Position numbers and translations under genes: made by a program | The notes under the pieces: generated by a model | The model's input: the letters and a program-made list of their open reading frames with translations, nothing else | Database searches by the model: none | Told to the model about the DNA's origin: nothing | Origin: an uncultured Porphyromonadaceae bacterium | Lineage (GTDB): Bacteria > Bacteroidota > Bacteroidia > Bacteroidales > Muribaculaceae | Length of the DNA stretch: 44,424 nucleotides | Direction: 5' to 3' | NCBI GenBank assembly: GCA_900550395.1 | Contig: URSD01000020.1 | Location: 1 to 44,424 of the forward strand | Shown here: positions 30,459 to 38,407 of the stretch, piece after piece | How the letters are laid out: each line of letters starts with the position of its first letter | Position numbering within the stretch: position 1 is the stretch's first letter

Positions 30459-32783
30459 ATGACTGAGAAATATCTCGAAAGCCTCAACGAAGCGCAACGC
30501 CGTGCCGTGCTCTACAGCGACGGTCCGGAGCTGGTGATTGCCGGCGCCGGCTCGGGCAAGACACGCGTCATCACCTGCAAGATAGCCCATCTGCTGGCAC
30601 AGGGCATTGAGCCGTGGCGCATCATGGCGCTCACATTCACCAACAAGGCCGCACGCGAGATGCGCGAGCGCATCGCCGCCCTCGCAGGCGAGCAGGTGGC
30701 CTCGCAGCTCTGGATGGGCACCTTCCACAGCATCTTCGCGCGCATACTCCGCCGCCACGCCGACCGCCTCGGCTACAAAAGCAGCTACACCATCTATGAC
30801 ACCGCCGACTCCCGCGCTCTCGTCAAAAGCATCGTCCGCGCCATGGACCTCGACGAGAAAATCTACAAGCCGGCCACAGTAGCCGCCGACATCTCCACTG
30901 CCAAAAACGCGCTCATCTCCCCGGACGCTTACGCCGCCGACCGCGAGCTCATGGAGGCCGACCGCCGCGCACGCCGTCCGCGCACGGCCGAAATCTACCG
31001 TTCCTACCGCGATCGGTGCCACGCAGCCGACGCCATGGACTTCGACGACCTGCTCTACTACACCAACGTGCTGCTGCGCGACAATCCCGACATACTGCGC
31101 CACTACCAGGAGTTCTTCAGCTACGTGCTCGTGGACGAGTACCAGGACACCAACTTCGCGCAGCACCTGATAGTATCGCAGCTCGCGGCAGGCACCAAGC
31201 GCCTCTGCGTCGTGGGCGACGACTCACAGAGCATCTACAGCTTCCGCGGCGCCAACATACGCAATATCCTCAACCTGCGCAACGCATATCCCGAGCTTGA
31301 GATATTCAAGCTCGAACAGAACTACAGGTCCACCGGCAACATACTCGGCGCCGCCAACACGCTCATAGCCAAGAACACCGAGGGCATACCGAAGGAGGTA
31401 TTCACCACGGGCTCCACGGGCGACCGCGTGGAAGTGGTGCGCGCCTACAGCGACTACGAGGAAGGATTCCTTGTCGCCAACCGCCTGAGCCAGCTGCGCA
31501 TGAACACCGGCGACAGCTACGAGGAGTTCGCCGTGCTATACCGCACCAACGCGCAGAGCCGCGTGCTGGAGGAAGCCCTGCGCAAGCGCAACATCCCCTA
31601 CCGCATCTACGGCGGCCTCGCGTTCTACCAGCGCAAGGAAATCAAGGACGCCGTGGCCTACCTGCGCCTCAGCGTCAACCCCGACGATGACGAAGCCCTG
31701 CGGCGCGTCATCAACACTCCGGCTCGCGGCATCGGCGACACTACCGTCAAGAAGCTCACCGCCGCAGCCATGCGCGACGCATGCAGCATGTGGCAGGTGC
31801 TCAACGCCCCGGACAGCCATCCCCTCGACGTCAACCGCGGCACCCGCGCCAAGCTCGAGGGATTCCACAACCTCATTCTCGACTTCACGGCGAAAGCCGC
31901 CGACGGCATGGCCGCCGATGAGCTCGCCGAGTACATCCTCGCTGCCACGGGACTGATAGCCAACCTCGTGCACGACAAGACGCCGGAGAGCATATCGCAG
32001 ATAGAGAACTTCCAGGAGCTGCTCAACGGCGTGCGCCAGTTCGTAGCCGACAAGCGCGAGGAAAGCGGCGACGACGCCGCGGCCGCCGACATGGCGTCGT
32101 TCCTGACCGAAGTATCCCTCGCCACCGACCAGGACGGCAAGGACCCCGACGACGGCGCCTCGGAGCGCGTCACGCTCATGACCATACACGCGGCCAAGGG
32201 CCTGGAATTCGGCAACGTATTCATCGTCGGCGCCGAGGAGGAGCTACTGCCGTCGCACATGAGCTTCGACTCGCTCAGCGGCATCGAGGAGGAACGCCGC
32301 CTCATGTACGTAGCCATCACCCGCGCCAAGCGTTTCTGCATGATAAGCTACGCCGCATCGCGCTTCATCAACGGTCAGACCAAGATAGGGCGCCCCTCGC
32401 GCTTCCTGCGCGACATCGACCCGCGCTATCTCCAGATGGTGTCCGGCGCTACCATCGCCGGGCCGCAGCGCAGCGCCGACTCGTTCCGCAGCAGCTTCCA
32501 CAGCCCTGCTCCGGCTCCCCGCCGCACCGTTTCCACCCCGCCGCAGCCCATGCCTGCCCCCGCCCCGGCTCCCGCAGCGGCATCAGCCGGCGCCGACGGC
32601 TACTCGCTCCATTCGTCGTCCGAAGTAAGTCCCGGCACCGTCATCGAGCACCAGCGCTTCGGCCGCGGCACCGTGCTGGAAATCGACACCGCCGCGCTCG
32701 ACCACCGCATACGCGTGCAGTTCGACCAGGTGGAGCCCCGCGTGCTCCTACTCAAATTCGCCAAGTTCAAGATACTGTCATGA
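30459..32783 (+). CDS. UvrD/PcrA-family SF1A DNA helicase
   Basis: A 774-residue 3'-5' helicase for repair and replication-conflict clearance. SF1A motifs appear in order: Q motif (LNEAQRRAVLY), Walker A AGAGSGKTRVI, Ia LTFTNKAAREM, II VLVDEYQDTN, III GDDSQSIYSFRGA, IV LEQNYRSTGNI, V MTIHAAKGLEF and VI RRLMYVAITRAK. A Pro/Ala-rich linker (PAPAPAPAA) leads to a C-terminal Tudor-like domain (GTVIEHQRFGRGTVLEID) that in PcrA/UvrD binds RNA polymerase. It overlaps nspC by 4 bases. Choosing between uvrD and pcrA names is not possible by eye. Confidence 0.94.
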   Translation: MTEKYLESLNEAQRRAVLYSDGPELVIAGAGSGKTRVITCKIAHLLAQGIEPWRIMALTFTNKAAREMRERIAALAGEQVASQLWMGTFHSIFARILRRHADRLGYKSSYTIYDTADSRALVKSIVRAMDLDEKIYKPATVAADISTAKNALISPDAYAADRELMEADRRARRPRTAEIYRSYRDRCHAADAMDFDDLLYYTNVLLRDNPDILRHYQEFFSYVLVDEYQDTNFAQHLIVSQLAAGTKRLCVVGDDSQSIYSFRGANIRNILNLRNAYPELEIFKLEQNYRSTGNILGAANTLIAKNTEGIPKEVFTTGSTGDRVEVVRAYSDYEEGFLVANRLSQLRMNTGDSYEEFAVLYRTNAQSRVLEEALRKRNIPYRIYGGLAFYQRKEIKDAVAYLRLSVNPDDDEALRRVINTPARGIGDTTVKKLTAAAMRDACSMWQVLNAPDSHPLDVNRGTRAKLEGFHNLILDFTAKAADGMAADELAEYILAATGLIANLVHDKTPESISQIENFQELLNGVRQFVADKREESGDDAAAADMASFLTEVSLATDQDGKDPDDGASERVTLMTIHAAKGLEFGNVFIVGAEEELLPSHMSFDSLSGIEEERRLMYVAITRAKRFCMISYAASRFINGQTKIGRPSRFLRDIDPRYLQMVSGATIAGPQRSADSFRSSFHSPAPAPRRTVSTPPQPMPAPAPAPAAASAGADGYSLHSSSEVSPGTVIEHQRFGRGTVLEIDTAALDHRIRVQFDQVEPRVLLLKFAKFKILS

Positions 32784-33922
32784 TAGCTACCCCCGTATAC
32801 CTCGTAAGAGAAGACGCGCTGCGGCGCAACCTCGACATCATAGCCGACGTAAGCCGGCGCGCCGGAGTAAAAATCATCATGGCTTTCAAGGCCAACGCCC
32901 TGTGGCGCACTTTCGGCATATTCCGTGAGTACGGCGTTGTCTGCACCGCCAGTTCGCTGAACGAGCTGCGCCTCGGCCGCGAGTTCCTTTGCGACAGGGT
33001 CCACTCCTACACCCCGGCCTACACGCCGGACACCATCGGCGAGTTCCTGACCGGCAGCAGCCACATCACGTTCAACTCGCTGGCCCAGTGGGAACGCTTC
33101 GCCCCGCAGCTCGCCGAATGGAACGCGACACACGGCGCCGGCCTGCGGGTGTCGCCCGGTCTGCGTGTGAATCCGCGCTGCTCCGTGGTGGAGACCGACA
33201 TCTACAACCCCGCCCTACCCGGCTCACGCTTCGGCGAACATGCCGAAGCCCTCGCCGACGGCCTGCCCGAAGGCATCGAGGGACTGCACTTCCACGCCCT
33301 CTGCGAGGGCTCGGCCGACGACCTGCGCCGCGTGCTGGAAGCCTTCGAGAGCCAGTTCGGACGGCACATCGACCGTCTGCGCTGGATCAACATGGGCGGC
33401 GGCCACCTCATGACGCGCGAGGGCTACGACCGCGACGCGCTCGTAAGCCTGCTTCTCGCTTTTCGCGAGCGCCATCCGGGCGTAGAGGTGATTCTCGAAC
33501 CCGGCAGCGCCTTCACCTGGCGCACCGGCGACCTGCTCACCTCCGTTGTCGACATCGTGGAGAACGACGGCATACGCACGGCCATCATCGACGCGTCCTT
33601 CGCCTGCCACATGCCCGACACCCTCGAAATGCCCTACAAACCGGCCATCACGGAGGCCGTGAACCCTGCGCCCGGACTACCCGAATACCGCCTCGGAGGC
33701 AACTCTTGCCTCTCCGGCGACTACATGGGCACCTGGACATTTCCCCATCCGCTGAAGCCCGGCGACCGCCTCACCCTCGAGGATATGAACCACTACACCA
33801 CGGTCAAAACCACGATGTTCAACGGCATACAGCATCCCGACATAGCCCTACAGCACAGCGACGGCACAATAGAAATGCTACGCCGCTTCACCTACGAGGA
33901 CTACCGGTCGCGCATGAGCTGA
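32780..33922 (+). CDS. nspC: Carboxynorspermidine/carboxyspermidine decarboxylase
   Basis: A 380-residue PLP enzyme of the alanine-racemase-fold decarboxylases that makes (nor)spermidine from its carboxy form. The PLP lysine is in IIMAFKANALW. Further family segments are FHALCEGSADDL, GGGHLMTREGYD, EPGSAF and the late NSCLSGDYMG, where the cysteine of CLSGD is the second-subunit active-site residue. Bacteroidota often make spermidine through this route with carboxyspermidine dehydrogenase; that partner is not in this window. Translation is coupled to uvrD (ATGA at 32780-32783). A 62-base gap with a 9-bp tandem repeat separates it from the next gene. Confidence 0.93.
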   Translation: MIATPVYLVREDALRRNLDIIADVSRRAGVKIIMAFKANALWRTFGIFREYGVVCTASSLNELRLGREFLCDRVHSYTPAYTPDTIGEFLTGSSHITFNSLAQWERFAPQLAEWNATHGAGLRVSPGLRVNPRCSVVETDIYNPALPGSRFGEHAEALADGLPEGIEGLHFHALCEGSADDLRRVLEAFESQFGRHIDRLRWINMGGGHLMTREGYDRDALVSLLLAFRERHPGVEVILEPGSAFTWRTGDLLTSVVDIVENDGIRTAIIDASFACHMPDTLEMPYKPAITEAVNPAPGLPEYRLGGNSCLSGDYMGTWTFPHPLKPGDRLTLEDMNHYTTVKTTMFNGIQHPDIALQHSDGTIEMLRRFTYEDYRSRMS

Positions 33923-33925
33923 TTA

Positions 33926-33958
33926 GATTTATAAGACTTATAAGATTTATAAGATTTA
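33926..33958 (+). repeat. 9-bp tandem repeat (about 3.7 copies)
   Basis: GATTTATAA, GACTTATAA, GATTTATAA and partial GATTTA follow each other exactly. The run lies 4 bases after the nspC stop and 27 before the glycosyltransferase ATG. Read in frame it would encode Ile-Arg-Phe repeats, but it is intergenic. Copy-number change would alter spacing or mRNA structure rather than frame. Confidence 0.85.
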
Positions 33959-33984
33959 CCCAGAACCTCCACACCCCAAATAAT

Positions 33985-34986
33985 ATGCTCTTCTCAATAA
34001 TAATACCGGTCTACAACCGGCCCGACGAGGTAGCCGACCTGCTCGACAGCCTCGGCAAACAGACAGTGCGCAACTTCGAGGTTGTCATAACCGAGGACGG
34101 CTCCACCGTGCCGTGTCTGCCGCAGGTCGAGGAGGCACGCGCCGCCGGGCTTGACGTGAAATACTTCGCCAAGGAAAACGAAGGACGCTCCATCGCCCGC
34201 AACCACAGCATGGAGCGAGCCTCGGGCGACTACTTCGTGTTCTTCGACAGCGACTGCGTCATCCCGCCCACCTATTTCGAGACCCTGGAGAAAGCCCTCG
34301 CCGACGACAGCACCATCGACTGCTTCGGTGGTCCCGACGCGGCCCACGAGTCATTCTCCACCACGCAGAAAGCCATCAATTTCGCCATGACATCTTTCCT
34401 CACCACCGGCGGCATACGCGGCGGCAAGGTGCAGATGGAGAAATTCGTGCCGCGCACCTTCAACATGGGCTTCTCGCGCCGCGTGTGGGAACGCGTGGGA
34501 GGCTTCCGCGAGATGTTCTCCGAGGACATCGACATGAGCACGCGCATACGCCGCGCCGGATTCCGCATCACGCTGCTGCGTCAGGTACCGGTGTGGCACA
34601 AACGCCGCGGCAACCTGCGTAAATTCTTCCGTCAGGTCTACGTCTTCGGCATGAGCCGCATCACGCTGCACCTCCTCTACCCCGGCTCGCTCAAGGCCGT
34701 GCACACGCTGCCCGCCCTGTTCGTACTGGGAGGCGTGGCGCTCCTTCTTCTCGGCATCTTCTGCTCGCCCTGGTGGCTGCTGCCGCTGGGCATATGGGTC
34801 GTGGCTATCTTCGTCGCGGCGCTTGCGCAGAGCCGCAGCCTCGCCGTAGCGATGAAAGCCGTGCCCGCAAGCTTCATCCAACTGTGGGGCTACGGGCTGG
34901 GATTCATCAAGGCGTTCACACTCAAGATTCTGCTCGGCCGCGGCCGCGACGTGGAGGAGGAGATACGCCTGCGCAAAGGTAAATGA
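33985..34986 (+). CDS. Family 2 glycosyltransferase, membrane-associated
   Basis: A 333-residue GT2 enzyme. The N-terminal GT-A fold begins FSIIIPVYNRPDEVADLLDS, with the nucleotide-binding TEDGST, the ENEGRSIARNHSM segment and the metal-binding Asp pair in FVFFDSDCVIP. FGGPDAAHESF and FSEDIDMSTRIRRAG follow, the latter giving the catalytic-base ED motif. Two or three hydrophobic helices at about residues 235-305 anchor the C-terminus in the membrane. The acceptor is unknown. The start at 33985 is the first Met of the GT2 domain; the much longer open frame upstream reads through nspC out of frame. It precedes radC by 1 base. Confidence 0.88.
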   Translation: MLFSIIIPVYNRPDEVADLLDSLGKQTVRNFEVVITEDGSTVPCLPQVEEARAAGLDVKYFAKENEGRSIARNHSMERASGDYFVFFDSDCVIPPTYFETLEKALADDSTIDCFGGPDAAHESFSTTQKAINFAMTSFLTTGGIRGGKVQMEKFVPRTFNMGFSRRVWERVGGFREMFSEDIDMSTRIRRAGFRITLLRQVPVWHKRRGNLRKFFRQVYVFGMSRITLHLLYPGSLKAVHTLPALFVLGGVALLLLGIFCSPWWLLPLGIWVVAIFVAALAQSRSLAVAMKAVPASFIQLWGYGLGFIKAFTLKILLGRGRDVEEEIRLRKGK

Positions 34987-34987
34987 C

Positions 34988-35695
34988 ATGAACGACGACA
35001 CCACACCCGGCACACTCATACGCGACCTCGAGCCGGACCTGCGCCCGCGCGAGAAAGCGATGCGGCTCGGCCTCGACACCCTTAGCGACGCCGAACTCAT
35101 GGCTCTGATTTTCGCCACCGGCCTGCGCGGCAAGAGCGTCGTGCAGCTGTCGCAGGAGATTCTCAACGACCATCAGGGCCACATGTCGCGCCTGATGCGG
35201 CTGAGCGTCAAGGACATCTGCAAGCGCTACAAGGGCATAGGCACTGCCAAGGCCCTTACACTGCTGGCTGCGCTCAAACTGGGCGAACGCACCGTGGCCG
35301 ACGCCCTCACCACCGCCGACGAGCCCATCACATCCTCCGAATCGGCCTACCGCCATGTAGCCCACCGCCTCGTGGCTCTCGACCACGAGGAATTTCTGGC
35401 AATGTTTCTCAACCAGGCCGGGCGCATCATATCCGTCCGGCGCATAGGTCAGGGCGGCGTGGCAGGCACCCTCGTCGACGTACGCCTGCTCGCCAAAGCC
35501 GCCGTGGAGGAGCTGGCAAGCTCCGTGATAGCGTTCCACAACCATCCCTCCGGCAACCTCCTGCCAAGCCGACAGGACGAAGCCCTCACGCAAAAGATAC
35601 GCGACGGCCTCGCCCTGCTCGACATCCGCCTCAACGACCACATCATTGTGGCCCCGGGCGGCTACTGGTCATTCCATGACCACGGTAAGATATAG
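34988..35695 (+). CDS. radC: DNA repair protein RadC (JAB/MPN domain)
   Basis: A 235-residue RadC-family protein. The N-terminal helix-hairpin-helix-like part contains RPREKAMRLGLDTLSDAELMA and a KGIGTAKALTLLAAL hairpin. The C-terminal JAB domain has the metal signature FHNHPSGNLLPSRQDEALTQ (His, His, Asp) and a preceding conserved Glu in DHEEFLAMFLN. Despite the name a direct role in DNA repair is unproven. It begins 1 base after the glycosyltransferase stop and ends 8 bases from the convergent trxA stop. Confidence 0.93.
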   Translation: MNDDTTPGTLIRDLEPDLRPREKAMRLGLDTLSDAELMALIFATGLRGKSVVQLSQEILNDHQGHMSRLMRLSVKDICKRYKGIGTAKALTLLAALKLGERTVADALTTADEPITSSESAYRHVAHRLVALDHEEFLAMFLNQAGRIISVRRIGQGGVAGTLVDVRLLAKAAVEELASSVIAFHNHPSGNLLPSRQDEALTQKIRDGLALLDIRLNDHIIVAPGGYWSFHDHGKI

Positions 35696-35703
35696 CGCAC
35701 CGG

Positions 35704-36006
35704 CTACTTAGCCATGTGCTCGCGCAGTTTGGCTTCAAGCTGATCGGCCTGATGCACGCCCACACCGCGCCACACGGCCTCGCCCTTTACAAAGACGATG
35801 AGCGTAGGCACCGACTGAACGCGATAGCGCATGGCGGCATCACGGTTCTGGTCTATGTCGACCTTTATCACGTTGGCATCCTCGCCGACATTTTTCTTGA
35901 CTTGCTCCAGGATGGGGCCCTGCATGCGGCAGGGGCCGCACCAGGTGGCGAAGAAGTCGACCAAAGTGGGCTTCTCGCTGTTGATAATCTCGTTGAAATC
36001 GTTCAT
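35704..36006 (-). CDS. trxA: Thioredoxin
   Basis: A 100-residue thioredoxin. The redox motif WCGPC sits in FFATWCGPCRMQ (about residues 23-34), with the cis-proline in VQSVPTLIVF. The conserved Asp-Gln strand KVDIDQN and the terminal helix EAKLREHMAK complete the fold. It reduces protein disulfides in the cytoplasm; no signal peptide is present. The start at 36006 (MNDFNEI) gives the standard length. The gene is alone on its strand, between radC (convergent) and tRNA-Arg (divergent). Confidence 0.93.
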   Translation of the reverse strand: MNDFNEIINSEKPTLVDFFATWCGPCRMQGPILEQVKKNVGEDANVIKVDIDQNRDAAMRYRVQSVPTLIVFVKGEAVWRGVGVHQADQLEAKLREHMAK

Positions 36007-36074
36007 ATCTCTTGAATATTGATTACGTGGTTTATGGTAACAACTCAAATATCGTGCCAAAAGTTCAGCCCACC

Positions 36075-36106
36075 GTTGCATAAATCACGAAAAAAGCCTA
36101 ACTTTG
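36075..36106 (+). promoter_or_regulatory. Promoter of tRNA-Arg
   Basis: GTTG at 36075-36078 and TAACTTTG at 36099-36106 are 20 bases apart. The start near 36110 lies 15 bases before the mature 5' end of the tRNA. Confidence 0.75.
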
Positions 36107-36124
36107 CACAAGCAAACGCAAAAA

Positions 36125-36198
36125 GGTTCGGTAGCTCAGCTGGATAGAGCATCTGCCTTCTAAGCAGACGGTCAGGGGTTCGAATCCCCTCCGAATCA
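36125..36198 (+). tRNA. tRNA-Arg (anticodon TCT)
   Basis: A 74-base cloverleaf. The acceptor arm GGTTCGG pairs with CCGAATC, the D arm is GCTC/GAGC, the anticodon arm TCTGC/GCAGA encloses CTTCTAA with anticodon TCT (reading AGA/AGG), and the T arm AGGGG/CCCCT encloses TTCGAAT. The discriminator is A; CCA is not fully encoded. It borders the AT-richer cassette 36222-39481, a common integration-site setting, though no attachment repeat was found. Confidence 0.97.
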
Positions 36199-36221
36199 CA
36201 AATACGGCTATTATATCTTCA

Positions 36222-36785
36222 CTATATAGCCTTGATGAATTTTGCAGGTATGCCGCCGACTATTGTGCGAGGCGCAACATCTTTTGTCACCACGGCCCCT
36301 GCAGCTACAATCGCCCCATCGCCGATTGTCACCCCCGGAGTGATTGTCACATTCGCACCGATCCACACGTCTTTTCCGATATGTATTGGCTTGAATGTCA
36401 TGGATGCACGTTTTTCAGGCGAAGGGTCATGGTTTATTGTCGCCATCACACAATTGTGCCCTATAAGCGAGCCGTTGCCGATGAATATTCCTCCCTGATC
36501 CTGAAATTTACAACCCATGTTTATAAATACATTCCTGCCAATGTGCAGGTTCTTCCCGTAATCTGTATATATGGGAGGGAACAGCCCCACGGAGCTGTCT
36601 ATCTGCGTACCGGTAAGTTCCGACAGCAACTCCCGCAATTCCTCGGGAGTATGGTAACGGCTGTTGATTTCCATTGTCACGCGTATGGCATCCTGCGATG
36701 CAACATGCATGAACCGATGCTCCCGTGAGCCGCCGGTCACTGTTCCGTGTGTCGCTATATAGCTGTTGTATTCCTGTGCTGTCAT
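36222..36785 (-). CDS. Maltose-type O-acetyltransferase (left-handed beta-helix)
   Basis: A 187-residue acetyltransferase of the Maa/NodL/LacA group. An N-terminal helical cap (MTAQEYNSYIA) leads into hexapeptide repeats from about residue 70 (NLHIGRNVFINMGCKFQD). The catalytic His and conserved Asn are in IGHNCVMATINHDPSPEKR, followed by HIGKDVWIGANVTITPGVTIGDGAIVAAGAVV and a final VGGIPAKFIKAI. It would acetylate a sugar or xenobiotic using acetyl-CoA. ATG at 36785 is 5 bases after the AraC stop; an in-frame TTG at 36794 is less likely. It is co-transcribed with the AraC regulator, and base composition is lower in GC than the housekeeping genes. Confidence 0.87.
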   Translation of the reverse strand: MTAQEYNSYIATHGTVTGGSREHRFMHVASQDAIRVTMEINSRYHTPEELRELLSELTGTQIDSSVGLFPPIYTDYGKNLHIGRNVFINMGCKFQDQGGIFIGNGSLIGHNCVMATINHDPSPEKRASMTFKPIHIGKDVWIGANVTITPGVTIGDGAIVAAGAVVTKDVAPRTIVGGIPAKFIKAI

Positions 36786-36790
36786 TGCTG

Positions 36791-37705
36791 TCAATTATTG
36801 GAAAGATATTCATTTCTGAACACACTCGGACTTTTTCCGGTAATTCGTCTGAACAGCCGTGTGAAGTGCTGGGGATACTGAAAGCCGAGATCATAGGCAA
36901 TGACGCTGATGTCACTGTCAGTGGCTACAAGCCTGCGTTTCGCCTCGGCAATGAGCCTGAGTGTGATTATTTCCTGCGGAGTGCTGCCGGTTTCCCGTTT
37001 TATGAGATCGCCGAAATACCCCGGGGTTAGATTGGCCTTTTCAGCGAAATAAGATACTTTGGGCACCTCGTCCAAAGTCTTTCTACCGGAATATATGTGC
37101 ATAAGCTCCTTTTCAAAGGCAGCCACGACCGACGAGTTCACATTATGGCGCGTCAGGAACTGCCGGTCATAGAAACGGCTGAGATACTCCAGCAAGACCT
37201 GAATATTGGCAGAAATCAAATCGGTGGAATGGCGGTCTATCGGATACTCTATTTCATCTCTGATTTTTCCCAGACAGTCCATAAAAATATTTTTCTCCTT
37301 TTCGGAGAGATGCAGGGCCTCTTTCTGGGAATATCCGAAGTAGCCGAAACCGGCTATTTTATCAGCGAGTGGTGTTCCACATATCAAGTCGGGATGAAAC
37401 ATGAGGCCTACCACATCCGGCGCAAGAGGCTCGTCTGAGCTGTCGACATCTATTATCTGCCCGGGGCTGAAGCATACGACCGTCCCTTCCTGATAGTCAT
37501 AATACTCACGTCCGTATTTCAGGGAGCAGTTTACGCCATTTTTCAAATACAAGGCATATACGCCATAGTTCATCCTCAGCCTGTCAAAACGATTTGTCGC
37601 ATCCTTCAGGTCAATGACCGTTACAAGCGGATGACGGGTTGTGAGGCCATACAATTTGTTATATGCGTCTATTGAGCTCAGATTGAGAGTATCAATTGTT
37701 TCCAT
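36791..37705 (-). CDS. AraC-family transcriptional regulator
   Basis: A 304-residue regulator. The N-terminal part, with YGVYALYLKNG and GTVVCFSPGQIIDV, has the cupin-like sensor pattern of AraC proteins. The C-terminal about 100 residues hold two helix-turn-helix motifs: VSYFAEKANLTPGYFGDLIK and SVIAYDLGFQYPQHFTRLFR, ending in the family tail ITGKSPSVFR. It starts the minus-strand pair with the acetyltransferase and is divergent from the cyclophilin-like gene, so it probably controls one or both transcripts. A -7 box (TAAATTTG) at 37717-37710 implies a nearly leaderless message. Confidence 0.92.
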   Translation of the reverse strand: METIDTLNLSSIDAYNKLYGLTTRHPLVTVIDLKDATNRFDRLRMNYGVYALYLKNGVNCSLKYGREYYDYQEGTVVCFSPGQIIDVDSSDEPLAPDVVGLMFHPDLICGTPLADKIAGFGYFGYSQKEALHLSEKEKNIFMDCLGKIRDEIEYPIDRHSTDLISANIQVLLEYLSRFYDRQFLTRHNVNSSVVAAFEKELMHIYSGRKTLDEVPKVSYFAEKANLTPGYFGDLIKRETGSTPQEIITLRLIAEAKRRLVATDSDISVIAYDLGFQYPQHFTRLFRRITGKSPSVFRNEYLSNN

Positions 37706-37709
37706 GCTG

Positions 37710-37717
37710 CAAATTTA
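37710..37717 (-). promoter_or_regulatory. Possible -7 box of the AraC gene
   Basis: TAAATTTG on the minus strand at 37717-37710 is 5 bases from the ATG (37705), so transcription would start at or just before the start codon. No good -33 box is seen, consistent with an activator-dependent promoter or a spurious match. Confidence 0.35.
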
Positions 37718-37803
37718 GCCATTAAAATCCATGTTTTCACCATTATCCCGATGAATGGTAGGCTTCTCCGCAATAATGGTAAGTGTGACTGACGTATACT
37801 GTA

Positions 37804-37811
37804 TAATTTTG
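37804..37811 (+). promoter_or_regulatory. -7 box of the cyclophilin-like/hydrolase pair
   Basis: TAATTTTG at 37804-37811 lies 24 bases before the ATG at 37835. No TTTG is present 19-20 bases upstream, which suits control by the divergent AraC regulator. Confidence 0.55.
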
Positions 37812-37834
37812 CACCTGTAAAATTCCATTTCCGA

Positions 37835-38389
37835 ATGAATAAGATATTAATAATCTTTCTTATGGTCATGTGCGGCTCTTTATCCACATTGGCACAGAAC
37901 TCTATATATATCACTATCGGTGACAGAAGCGAGACAATCACATTGGTCAACAACGATGCTACCCGAAGATTGCTGGAAATACTGGCGAACGGCCCTGTGT
38001 CAGTATCGCTGAATGATTACGGCGGCTTCGAGAAAGTAGGCTCTCTGCCGATAGCATTGCCGACTTCAGACAGTCGAATCACCACCACATCAGGCGATGT
38101 CATTCTATACCAAGGAAGGAATCTGGTTATCTTCTATGGCTCGAACACATGGAGCTATACCAGACTTGGCAAAATCAGCTCTTTGTCAGCAAACGAAATC
38201 AGGGCATTTCTTGGCAATGGCGAAGTTGAGATTACGCTGTCTTTATCCCCGATGTCAGGAATTGAGGAGACCATGACGGACAATGCCAATTCCGCCATCA
38301 TCTATGACCTGAAAGGCAACCACATAAACGGCCGGCCGCGAGTGCCGGGGCTGTATATAGTTAACGGCAGAAAAACATTCATAAAGTAA
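37835..38389 (+). CDS. Secreted cyclophilin-like domain protein
   Basis: A 184-residue exported protein. A signal peptide (MNKILIIFLMVMCGSLSTLA) is followed by a cyclophilin-like fold typical of the PF18050 family (IYITIGDRSETITLVNNDATRRLLEIL; SLNDYGGFEKVGSLP; GDVILYQGRNLVIFYGSN; YTRLGKI). The last about 30 residues (AIIYDLKGNHINGRPRVPGLYIVNGRKTFIK) look like a Bacteroidota C-terminal sorting tail with the pattern YDLxGxxI ... PGLYIVNGRK. The function of such domains is unknown; they often accompany flavodoxins, reductases and AraC regulators. The gene is AT-rich compared with the window. It precedes the hydrolase by 18 bases. Confidence 0.8.
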   Translation: MNKILIIFLMVMCGSLSTLAQNSIYITIGDRSETITLVNNDATRRLLEILANGPVSVSLNDYGGFEKVGSLPIALPTSDSRITTTSGDVILYQGRNLVIFYGSNTWSYTRLGKISSLSANEIRAFLGNGEVEITLSLSPMSGIEETMTDNANSAIIYDLKGNHINGRPRVPGLYIVNGRKTFIK

Positions 38390-38407
38390 ATACATTCTAC
38401 ATTTGTT

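Noticed and set aside
30213..31166. About 300 extra codons before the polyprenyl synthase
   Set aside because: They are antisense to the DUF4250-uvrD operon and precede the predicted promoter of the synthase.
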